From positions 1 through 11,021 of the forward strand of contig JAMWZF010000080.1 of assembly GCA_024304875.1 (NCBI GenBank): a stretch of DNA of 11,021 bases, written 5' to 3'. A program made the translations under genes and the position numbers. Positions 1 to 6,888 of the stretch are shown here, in pieces (the first letter of the stretch is position 1; every line of letters begins with the position of its first letter). The DNA is from Paracoccaceae bacterium. GTDB lineage: Bacteria > Pseudomonadota > Alphaproteobacteria > Rhodobacterales > Rhodobacteraceae. The notes under the pieces were generated by a model. It saw only the letters and a list, made by a program, of their open reading frames with translations. It did no database searches and was not told where the DNA came from.

Positions 1-541
1 GGGCCGATTCGATGTCGCCGCCCCCCGCCTCGGTCAGGGCCATCTGCTCGAGCGCGAGAAGCCGGTAGGGCGCGCCGGGGCGGGCGAGGGACTCGAGCGC
101 CAGCAGCCGTTCCTCGGGCGAGCCGGCGTCCAGCATGACCGCCTTGAGGCTGGCCATGTCCCGGTAGACCGGATCGACGCCGGGCGTACCGGCGATGTCG
201 GTCAGCAGGGCGGCGGCGGCCTCGGCCTCGCCCGCGGCTTCGAGCTGGCCGGCGCGCAGCAGGTCGCGGACCACTTCGGCCCCGCCCCCGGCATCGACGG
301 CGGCGAGGGCCTCGGCCCGGGCCGCGGCGGTGTCTTCCTGCAGGGCGGCCAGGATCGCGTCGCCGCGCGCCTGCGCCTCGGCGCGGGCCTGGGCCTTGCG
401 CCATTCGTTCCAGGCGGCGCCGCCGACCAGAAGCAGGACCAGAACGACGCCGATCCAGCCGTACCTGCGAAGGAACTGGAAGAGCTTGTCGCGCTGGACC
501 TCTTCGTTCACCTCGTCGATGAAGCTGTCGTTGTTGCTCAC
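1..541 (-). CDS. Membrane-anchored TPR-like protein (TPR_21/YfgM-like), 3' end beyond window
   Basis: A reading frame runs leftward from a GTG codon at 541-539 and stays open for 180 codons to the window edge, so the C-terminus is missing. The N-terminus (SNNNDSFIDEVNEEVQRDK) is polar and is followed by one hydrophobic helix at about residues 31-45. After it comes a long Ala/Glu/Arg-rich helical region with TPR-like helix pairs (for example LLRAGQLEAAGEAEAAAALL). This layout, a short cytoplasmic tail, one TM anchor and a periplasmic helical domain, matches the TPR_21/YfgM-like family. Those proteins are linked in other bacteria to periplasmic chaperone and Sec-translocon functions. From memory, Rhodobacterales often place this gene next to a BamB-like beta-propeller gene and der; those would lie outside this window. 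The GTG start is chosen because GGAGG lies 4 bases upstream (546-550) and the protein begins just before the anchor. The family call is fairly secure; the exact function is inferred. Confidence 0.82.
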   Translation of the reverse strand, partial: MSNNDSFIDEVNEEVQRDKLFQFLRRYGWIGVVLVLLLVGGAAWNEWRKAQARAEAQARGDAILAALQEDTAAARAEALAAVDAGGGAEVVRDLLRAGQLEAAGEAEAAAALLTDIAGTPGVDPVYRDMASLKAVMLDAGSPEERLLALESLARPGAPYRLLALEQMALTEAGGGDIESA

Positions 542-591
542 CCTGCCTCCCGATCGGTTTGCCGGCGCCTCTGCCGGGCGCGCCCGGGCTC

Positions 592-619
592 CTTATCCCA
601 ATGCGGGCCGGGATGCCAA
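592..619 (-). promoter_or_regulatory. Predicted sigma70-type promoter of the TPR-like gene
   Basis: On the minus strand, TTGGCA (614-619, five of six matches to the -35 consensus) is followed after 16 bases by GATAAG (592-597, four of six matches to -10). The predicted transcription start near 585 leaves a leader of about 44 bases before the GTG at 541. It diverges from the efflux promoter at 683-711. Assignment is by motif only. Confidence 0.45.
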
Positions 620-682
620 GCGGGAAGCGCCGTGCCCCACCGTGTGCACAAAATCGCATGAGCCCCAAACGACTTTCGGACC

Positions 683-711
683 TTGCGGCAGCTTTCCGGA
701 ATGCTTAAACT
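683..711 (+). promoter_or_regulatory. Predicted promoter of the RND efflux-desaturase operon
   Basis: TTGCGG (683-688) and TAAACT (706-711) are separated by exactly 17 bases. The first keeps the TTG core of the -35 box and the second matches four of six -10 positions. The predicted start is near 718, leaving an untranslated leader of about 125 bases if translation starts at 844, or about 70 if at 790. The -10 box lies inside the inverted repeat at 706-726, so a protein bound there would block RNA polymerase. Confidence 0.5.
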
Positions 712-726
712 GAACCGGACAGTTTA
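706..726. promoter_or_regulatory. Inverted-repeat operator, probably for a TetR-family repressor
   Basis: TAAACTG (706-712) and CAGTTTA (720-726) are perfect inverted 7-base arms around a 7-base centre, AACCGGA. The 21-bp size, the ACTG...CAGT arms and the GC-rich centre are typical of TetR-family operators in front of RND pumps. The site covers the predicted -10 box and start region of the downstream operon, so repression is the expected effect. It is an AT-rich island in very GC-rich DNA. No TetR gene is visible in the window, so the regulator would act in trans. The inverted repeat is seen directly; the regulator family is inferred. Confidence 0.6.
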
Positions 727-843
727 GCTTGCCCGGGATCGGTGCCGGAGGTTGTGAACCGGGCCGATCCTGCGGGCGTAGAAGACCCTATGGATGACGG
801 GCCCGCGGACGGCGGCGCCGCCGAGACGAACAGGACAGCGCAC

Positions 844-2193
844 ATGCGACTCATGCCGATCCTGACCGCGATCCTGGTCGCCGGCTTCCTTTACCTGCTC
901 GTGCAGGAGCGCGAGAGCCTTCTGGCCTTCGCCCAGGCCGATGCCGCGGACGCGGCAGCCGCCGCCGAGGTGGAAACCCTGGCGGACGAGGCCGCGATGG
1001 TCCGCGTCGTGGCGGCCCATTCGACCGCCCGGGTGATCGACAGCGCGGTCGTCATGCGCGGCCAGACCGAGGCCGCCCGCCAGGTCGAGGTGCGGGCCGA
1101 GACCTCGGGCCAGGTGATTTCCGACCCGCTGCGCAAGGGCGCCTTCGTGGAGGCGGGCGACGTGTTGTGCGAGCTCGACCCCGGCACCCGGCAGTCCAGC
1201 CTCGAGGAGGCCGAGGGCGCCCTGGCGTCCGCCCGGGCCCGGCTGCCGGAGGCCCGCGCCGGCGTGCCCAGCGCCGAGGCCCGCCGCGCCGAGGCCGAGG
1301 CCCGCGTCGCGGAGGCGCAAAGCGCCCTCGCCTCGGCCCGCGCCCGGCTGAACGAGGCCGAGATCAACGCCAATGCCGCCACCCGCCTCGGCGAGGGCGG
1401 CTTTGCCTCCGACACCCGCGTCGCCAATGCCGAGGCCGCGCTGGAGAGCGCCCGCGCCGGGATCACCTCGGCCGAGGCGGCGGTGGAGAGCGCCCGCGCC
1501 GGCGTCATCGCCGCCGCCGCCGGGGTGGAAAGCGCCCAGGCCCAGGTCGAGAGCGCGCAGGCCGGCATCCAGTCCGCCCAGGCCGGCGTCGCCGCCGCGA
1601 CGCGTGAACTGGAGCGCCTGACCATCACCGCGCCCTTCGGCGGCGCGCTCGAGACCGATACGGCGGAACTGGGCACCCTGCTTCAGCCCGGCACGCCCTG
1701 CGCCACGATCATCCAGCTCGATCCGATCAAGCTGGTCGGCTTCGTGCCCGAGACCGACGTCGCCAAGGTCCGTCTCGGCGCCATGGCCGGCGCGCGGCTT
1801 GCCTCGGGGCAGGAGGTGCGCGGCGAGGTGACCTTCCTCAGCCGCTCGGCCGATCCGACCACCCGCACCTTCCGGGTCGAGGTGGAGGTGCCGAACCCCG
1901 ACCTCGAGATCCGCGACGGCCAGACCGCCGAGATCCTCGTCGCCGCCGAAGGCCAGCCGGCCCACCTGGTGCCGCAGTCGGCGCTGACGCTGAACGACGA
2001 TGGCGACCTCGGCGTGCGGACGCTCGACGCCTCGAACCGGACGGGCTTCATGTCCGTCACCCCGATCCGGGACACCACCTCGGGCATCTGGGTCACCGGC
2101 CTGCCGGACAGCGTCGACATCGTCGTCGTCGGACAGGAATACGTCACGGACGGGGTCGAGGTGATCCCGACCTATCGGGAGTCCGACGGATGA
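844..2193 (+). CDS. RND efflux periplasmic adaptor subunit (HlyD/AcrA-type membrane fusion protein)
   Basis: This is the adaptor that links an inner-membrane RND pump to an outer-membrane channel. Numbering from ATG 844 gives 449 residues. A membrane anchor lies at about 4-20 with no lipobox cysteine, so the protein is probably tethered by its N-terminal helix. The first half of the lipoyl/barrel-sandwich domain is at about 81-115 (VEVRAETSGQV, KGAFVEAGDVLCELD). A coiled-coil hairpin spans about 118-258. The second lipoyl half starts at RLTITAPFGGALE (258-270), followed by beta-barrel and membrane-proximal domains (VGFVPETDVAKVRLG; LVPQSALTL). The second hairpin helix is built of near-identical heptads. 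The start is uncertain: ATG 844 has AGGA 8 bases upstream and leads straight into the anchor, whereas in-frame GTG 742, GTG 754 and ATG 790 would add a 16-34 residue acidic extension with poor ribosome sites. The stop overlaps the permease start by 4 bases (ATGA), implying translational coupling. The family call is very secure; the substrate is unknown. Confidence 0.93.
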   Translation: MRLMPILTAILVAGFLYLLVQERESLLAFAQADAADAAAAAEVETLADEAAMVRVVAAHSTARVIDSAVVMRGQTEAARQVEVRAETSGQVISDPLRKGAFVEAGDVLCELDPGTRQSSLEEAEGALASARARLPEARAGVPSAEARRAEAEARVAEAQSALASARARLNEAEINANAATRLGEGGFASDTRVANAEAALESARAGITSAEAAVESARAGVIAAAAGVESAQAQVESAQAGIQSAQAGVAAATRELERLTITAPFGGALETDTAELGTLLQPGTPCATIIQLDPIKLVGFVPETDVAKVRLGAMAGARLASGQEVRGEVTFLSRSADPTTRTFRVEVEVPNPDLEIRDGQTAEILVAAEGQPAHLVPQSALTLNDDGDLGVRTLDASNRTGFMSVTPIRDTTSGIWVTGLPDSVDIVVVGQEYVTDGVEVIPTYRESDG

Positions 2194-5100
2194 CCGGCGT
2201 TATCGACTGGGCGGCAAGCCGCGCCCGGATGATCATGGCCTTCGTGGCCCTGTCCATCATCACCGGCGCCGCCGCCTACGTCGGCCTGCCCAAGGAGGGC
2301 GAGCCGGACATCGAGATCCCGGCCGTCTTCGTCTCGGTCCCCTTCCCCGGCATCTCGGCCGAGGATGCCGAGACCCTGCTCGTCCAGCCGATGGAGAGCG
2401 AGCTGGGCGACCTCGACGGGCTCGACACGATGACGGCGACGGCCTCGGAGGGCTACGCCATCGTCGTCCTCGAGTTCGAATTCGGCTGGGACAAGACCCA
2501 GACCCTGGCGGACGTGCGCGCCGCGATGAACCAGGCCGAGGCGAGCTTTCCGGACGGGGCCGAGAACTACACGATCGACGAGTTCAACTTCTCGGAATTC
2601 CCGATCGTCATCGTGAACCTGACGGGCGACCTGCCCGAGCGGACGCTGCTGCGCGTGGCCAAGGACCTGCAGGAGCGGCTGGAGGGCCTCGACGCGGTGC
2701 TGGAGGCCCCCCTCGCCGGCCAGCGCGACGAGATGCTGGAAGTGGTCATCGACCCCCTCCGGCTCGAGGCCTACAACGTCACCGCGGGCGAGCTGATCAA
2801 CGTCGTCACCCAGAACAACCTGCTGATCGCCGCCGGCGAGATCGAGACCGAGGCGGGCGCATTCTCGGTCAAGATCCCGTCGTCCTTCCGCGAGGCGGAG
2901 GATGTCTACGGGCTGCCGGTCAAGACCAACGGCGACCGGGTCGTCACCCTCGGCGACCTCGCCGACATCCGGCTGACCTTCGAGGACCGGGTCGGCACCG
3001 CCCGGTTCAACGGCGTCAACACCGTGGCGCTTCAGGTGGTCAAACGGCGGGGCTTCAACCTGATCGACACCGCCGAACTGATCAAGCAGGAGGTCGCCGC
3101 CGAGCAGGAGACCTGGCCCGAGGAGCTGCGCGCCGCGATCCAGGTCGGCACCTCGAACGACCAGAGCCGCATCGTCGCCTCGATGATCTCGCAGCTCGAA
3201 GGGTCGGTGATCACCGCGATCGCGCTTGTGATGATCGTCGTTCTCGCCGCCCTCGGCACCCGGCCCGCCCTGCTGATGGGCTTCGCGATCCCGACTTCGT
3301 TCCTGCTGTGTTTCGTGCTCCTGGGGGTGATGGACGTCACCATCTCGAACATCGTGATGTTCGGCCTGATCCTGGCCGTGGGGATGCTGGTGGACGGGGC
3401 CATCGTCGTCGTCGAATACGCCGACAAGCGCATCTCGGAGGGCGTCGGCCCGATGCACGCCTATACCGACGCGGCCAAGCGCATGTTCTGGCCGGTCGTG
3501 TCCTCCACCGCCACGACGCTCTGCGCCTTCCTGCCGATGCTGTTCTGGCCGGGCGTGCCGGGGCAGTTCATGGGCATGCTTCCCGTGACGCTGATCTTCG
3601 TGCTGTCGGCCTCGCTGGTGGTGGCGCTGATCTACCTGCCGGTTCTGGGCGGGGTGACGGGCCGGTTCTCGCGCTGGCTGGGCCGGGCGTCGAACGGCCT
3701 GCGGGCCACCACCCCCTGGCTGGTCCGCGCCGCGCTGGTGCCGGTCGCCATGGCGATGATGTTCCTTGGCATCATGATGGCGCTGAACCCGGGCTACCTG
3801 TCGGGCCAGTCGATCCAGACCGACGGTCTCATGGACAGCCTGCCGGGCGTGCTTCTGTTCGTCCTGGGCTCGGTCATGGCCTCGGTCGTGCTGGACGCCG
3901 CCCGGATCGAGCGCCCGGCGCGCAAGATCAGGTCCGGCTACCGGCGCACGCCCTTCGGCCGGTTCATCCGCCTGATGGTCGGCAACCCGGTGATGCCGCT
4001 GGTCGCCATCGCCGGCGTGATCGCCTTCGTGATCGGCACCTTCATCTATTACGGCGAGAACCAGAACGGCGTGGAGTTCTTCGTCGAGAGCGAGCCGGAG
4101 CAGGCCATCGTCTATGTCCAGGCCCGCGGCAACCTGTCGATCAACGAGAAGGACGCCCTGGTGCAGCAGGCCGAGGAGGTCGTGCTGTCCCATCCCGGCG
4201 TGCTGAACGCCTTTGCCTTCGCCGGCGAGGGTGGTCTCAATTCCAACACCGGCGGCGCGACCGCCCCCCGCGACACCATCGGCCAGATCCAGCTGGAAAC
4301 CATTCCGTGGGAGGACCGCAAGGACCGGCCCGACCTCGACGGCGACATCGTCCTGGACGAGATCCAGGCCGAGCTGAACCTGATCCCCGGCATCCAGAGC
4401 GAGATCATGGCCGCCTCGATGGGCCCGGCGAGCGCCAAGCCGGTCCACCTGCGCCTGATGAGCGACGACTGGGAGGCGCTGACCGAGGCCGCGGGCATCG
4501 CCCGGGCGCGGTTCGACGCCACCCCCGGCCTGCAGCTGGTCGAGGACACGCGCCCCCTGCCCGGCATCGACTGGCAGATCGACGTGGACGTGGAGAAGGC
4601 CGGCCGCTTCGGCGCCGACGTCGCCACCGTGGGCGCGATGGTGCAGCTGGTGACGCGGGGCATCCTGCTGGACACCTACACCCCCGTGGGCGCCGACGAG
4701 GAGATCGAGATCCGGGTGCGCCTGCCCGAGGAGGACCGCGTCCTGTCGACGCTCGATTCCCTGCGCGTGCGCACCAACGAGGGCCTCGTGCCCCTGTCGA
4801 ACTTCGTCACCCGCCAGCCGGTGCCGAAGCTGTCCCAGATCGACCGGATCGACCAGAACCGCTATTTCGACGTGCGCGCCGGCATGGTCGAGGGCCTGAC
4901 CCGCATCGACGCCGAGGGTGTCGCCGGGGTGGAGGACGGCACTCCCCTCGCCCTGATCCGCGAGATCGAGGAGGAGGGCGCCGCGCCGCGAACCGAGATC
5001 TTTGCCCCGCTCGAGGGGGCCGAGGGCGTCGACCTCCAGCAGGTCCTGGCCGATGGCAGCTATGCCGCCACCCCCGTCACCGCGAACGAGCGGATCGAGG

Positions 5101-5921
5101 CCCTGACCGAATGGCTGGAGACCAATCCCCTGCCGACCGAGGTCGAATGGGAATGGACCGGCGACCAGGAGGACCAGGCCGAATCCGAGGCCTTCCTCCA
5201 GTCGGCTTTCGGTGCCGCCTTGGGCCTGATGTTCATCATCCTGCTGGCGCAGTTCAACTCGTTCTACAACGCCGTGCTGGTGCTGCTGGCCGTGGTCCTG
5301 TCCACCGCGGGGGTGCTGATCGGGATGCTGGTGATGGACCAGACCTTCTCGATCATCATGACCGGGACGGGGATCGTCGCTCTGGCCGGGATCGTGGTGA
5401 ACAACAACATCGTGCTGATCGACACCTACCAGGAATATTCCGGCTACATGCCGCGGATCGAGGCGATCATCCGCACCGCCGAATCCCGTATCCGGCCCGT
5501 CCTGCTGACGACGGTCACCACGATGGCCGGCCTCGCCCCGATGATGTTCGCCCTGTCGATCGACTTCTTCAATGGCGGCTACTCGCTGAACTCGCCCACC
5601 GCGCTGTGGTGGAAGCAGCTGGCGACGGCCGTCGTCTTCGGCCTTGGCGTGGCGACCGTGCTGACCCTGCTGTTCACGCCCTCGATGCTGGCGGCGCGGG
5701 TCTGGCTGACCACCTACGTCCGCTGGATGGGCCGGGCCCTGGCGCGGTTGTCCTTCGGCCGCGGCAGCCGCGCGGCGCAGGACTGGGCGCTGAACCGCGA
5801 GGCCCGCCGGATCAAGGCACCCGAGATCATCTGGGCCGAGCCCGAGGACTTCGAGGCGATGCCCGAGGCCGAGGGCAAGGACCCGATGATCCCCGGAGCG
5901 CCCCTGCGCGCGGCGGAGTGA
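2190..5921 (+). CDS. RND efflux permease (AcrB-like superfamily), unusually long
   Basis: This is the proton-driven inner-membrane pump subunit, working with the adaptor just upstream. At 1243 residues it is about 200 longer than AcrB-type permeases. The N-terminal TM1 is followed by a porter domain opening with GLPKEGEPDIEIPAVFVSVPFPG. TM2-TM6 lie at about 334-490, with the TM4 motif GMLVDGAIVVVEY at 398-410. Two additional hydrophobic stretches (about 510-532 and 551-568) precede TM7 (about 600-620). The second porter domain spans about 622-1005 and contains an extra acidic segment at about 906-966. TM8-TM12 follow, with GIVVNNNIVLID at 1067-1078, then a tail of about 70 residues rich in Ala, Glu and Pro. 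Against the AcrB relay D407/D408/K940 the residues appear to be D402, G403 and N1071. The 4-base overlap with the adaptor, and a desaturase gene 3 bases after it, indicate one operon. The superfamily is certain; the substrate class (drugs, lipids, bile-like compounds) cannot be told from sequence. Confidence 0.95.
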   Translation: MTGVIDWAASRARMIMAFVALSIITGAAAYVGLPKEGEPDIEIPAVFVSVPFPGISAEDAETLLVQPMESELGDLDGLDTMTATASEGYAIVVLEFEFGWDKTQTLADVRAAMNQAEASFPDGAENYTIDEFNFSEFPIVIVNLTGDLPERTLLRVAKDLQERLEGLDAVLEAPLAGQRDEMLEVVIDPLRLEAYNVTAGELINVVTQNNLLIAAGEIETEAGAFSVKIPSSFREAEDVYGLPVKTNGDRVVTLGDLADIRLTFEDRVGTARFNGVNTVALQVVKRRGFNLIDTAELIKQEVAAEQETWPEELRAAIQVGTSNDQSRIVASMISQLEGSVITAIALVMIVVLAALGTRPALLMGFAIPTSFLLCFVLLGVMDVTISNIVMFGLILAVGMLVDGAIVVVEYADKRISEGVGPMHAYTDAAKRMFWPVVSSTATTLCAFLPMLFWPGVPGQFMGMLPVTLIFVLSASLVVALIYLPVLGGVTGRFSRWLGRASNGLRATTPWLVRAALVPVAMAMMFLGIMMALNPGYLSGQSIQTDGLMDSLPGVLLFVLGSVMASVVLDAARIERPARKIRSGYRRTPFGRFIRLMVGNPVMPLVAIAGVIAFVIGTFIYYGENQNGVEFFVESEPEQAIVYVQARGNLSINEKDALVQQAEEVVLSHPGVLNAFAFAGEGGLNSNTGGATAPRDTIGQIQLETIPWEDRKDRPDLDGDIVLDEIQAELNLIPGIQSEIMAASMGPASAKPVHLRLMSDDWEALTEAAGIARARFDATPGLQLVEDTRPLPGIDWQIDVDVEKAGRFGADVATVGAMVQLVTRGILLDTYTPVGADEEIEIRVRLPEEDRVLSTLDSLRVRTNEGLVPLSNFVTRQPVPKLSQIDRIDQNRYFDVRAGMVEGLTRIDAEGVAGVEDGTPLALIREIEEEGAAPRTEIFAPLEGAEGVDLQQVLADGSYAATPVTANERIEALTEWLETNPLPTEVEWEWTGDQEDQAESEAFLQSAFGAALGLMFIILLAQFNSFYNAVLVLLAVVLSTAGVLIGMLVMDQTFSIIMTGTGIVALAGIVVNNNIVLIDTYQEYSGYMPRIEAIIRTAESRIRPVLLTTVTTMAGLAPMMFALSIDFFNGGYSLNSPTALWWKQLATAVVFGLGVATVLTLLFTPSMLAARVWLTTYVRWMGRALARLSFGRGSRAAQDWALNREARRIKAPEIIWAEPEDFEAMPEAEGKDPMIPGAPLRAAE

Positions 5922-5924
5922 CCC

Positions 5925-6839
5925 GTGAGCGGCGCGGTCCTGACGGCGATCCCGCCCGAGGACCGCGCCCGGCTGACCGCCCCCTCGGACCGGGCCGGGC
6001 TGCTGCATCTTGCCGGGCATGTCGGGCTGATCGCCCTCCTCGGCCTCTGGGTCGGCCTGCGCCTGCCGTTCTGGGGCCTCGCCCTCTGGCCGCTCGGCAT
6101 CGCGCTGGCCTTCCTCTTCACCCTCCAGCACGAGTGCACCCACCGGACGCCCTTCGCGACCGGCAGGCTGAACGAGGTCGTCGGGCATGTCGCGGGCCTG
6201 ATCCTCGTCCAGCCCTTCCACTGGTTCCGCGCCTTCCACATGGCGCACCACCGCTTCACCAACGATCCCGATAACGATCCCGAACTGGCCGGCGGCCACG
6301 CCCGGCCGCGGACCTGGGGGCAGATGGCGTGGTATCTCTCGACGCTGGGCTACTGGGGCGGCAAGGCGCAGGTGCTCTGGTCGAACGCGGTCGGCCCGCC
6401 GGATGAGCCTTACATCAGTGCGCGGGCGCGGTCCCGGATCCGGGCCGAGGCGCGGATCCTGCTGGCGCTCTACGCCGGTCTTGCGCTGCTCATGCTGACC
6501 GCCGCGCCCTGGCTCTTCCGGGTCTGGCTCCTGCCCCTCGCCCTCGGCTTCCCGGTCCTCCGGCTCTACCTGCTGGCCGAGCACGACCGCTGCGAGGAGG
6601 TCGCCGACATGCTGCGCAACACGCGCACGACGCTGACCAACCGGGCGGTGCGGTTCCTCGCCTGGAACATGCCGTTCCACGCCGAGCACCACGCCGCGCC
6701 GACAGTGCCGTTCCACCGGCTGCCGGAGCTGCATGACCACGTCCGCGGCAGGATCGCGGTGCTGACCCCCGGCTACCGGAGGTTCACGGTCGAGACGGCG
6801 GAACACTTGGGCGACGACGCGCTTTCGAACGCGCGGTGA
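5925..6839 (+). CDS. Fatty acid desaturase family protein (membrane di-iron enzyme)
   Basis: This 304-residue protein has the three histidine boxes of membrane di-iron desaturases and hydroxylases: HECTH at 69-73, HMAHH at 105-109 and HAEHH at 252-256. An additional histidine lies in AEHDRCEE (H220), a position often used as a metal ligand. Hydrophobic segments at about 27-45, 50-66 and 177-215 give the usual membrane topology with the His boxes on the cytoplasmic face. The region NTRTTLTNRAVRFLAWNMPFH before the last box suits the PF00487 family. The likely reaction is O2-dependent desaturation or hydroxylation of an acyl chain or another hydrophobic substrate; the exact substrate and position cannot be read from sequence. 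GTG 5925 is chosen because GGAG (5915-5918) lies 6 bases upstream, and it starts 3 bases after the permease stop, so the gene is surely co-transcribed with the pump. Family high confidence; substrate unknown. Confidence 0.9.
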   Translation: MSGAVLTAIPPEDRARLTAPSDRAGLLHLAGHVGLIALLGLWVGLRLPFWGLALWPLGIALAFLFTLQHECTHRTPFATGRLNEVVGHVAGLILVQPFHWFRAFHMAHHRFTNDPDNDPELAGGHARPRTWGQMAWYLSTLGYWGGKAQVLWSNAVGPPDEPYISARARSRIRAEARILLALYAGLALLMLTAAPWLFRVWLLPLALGFPVLRLYLLAEHDRCEEVADMLRNTRTTLTNRAVRFLAWNMPFHAEHHAAPTVPFHRLPELHDHVRGRIAVLTPGYRRFTVETAEHLGDDALSNAR

Positions 6840-6858
6840 CGCGTCTTCGAAGACGCGT
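6816..6858. terminator. Two tandem TTCGAA-centred palindromes between convergent genes; probable bidirectional terminator
   Basis: The second element, ACGCGTCTTCGAAGACGCGT (6839-6858), is a perfect 20-bp palindrome that begins on the last base of the desaturase stop codon. The first (about 6816-6835) is centred on TTCGAA at 6824-6829 and is palindromic except for one mismatched pair next to the centre. The centres lie 22 bases apart. Either can fold into a GC-rich hairpin on both strands, as expected for termination between the converging desaturase and MFS genes. There is no T-tract on either side, so intrinsic termination is not assured; a protein-binding or repeat-family role is also possible. 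Confidence 0.5.
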
Positions 6859-6888
6859 TCGCCGTCGGGATGTCCCCCGCCCTGCCCG

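Noticed and set aside
195..713. 172-codon plus-strand frame over the TPR-like gene
   Set aside because: Its Ser/Ala/Arg-rich product has no recognisable features, and the minus strand has a convincing anchor-plus-helical-domain protein with a ribosome site.
3308..6274. 988-codon open frame on the plus strand in another frame of the permease and desaturase
   Set aside because: It overlaps two well-supported genes, is dominated by Arg, Pro, Gly and Ala, and shows no domain. It is the frame-shifted reading of GC-rich codons.
2172..6806. 1544-codon open frame on the minus strand, antisense to the permease and desaturase
   Set aside because: It is a shadow produced by GC-rich codon use. The translation is a low-complexity mix of His, Asp, Gly, Gln and Arg with no recognisable domain, while the opposite strand encodes two clear protein families.
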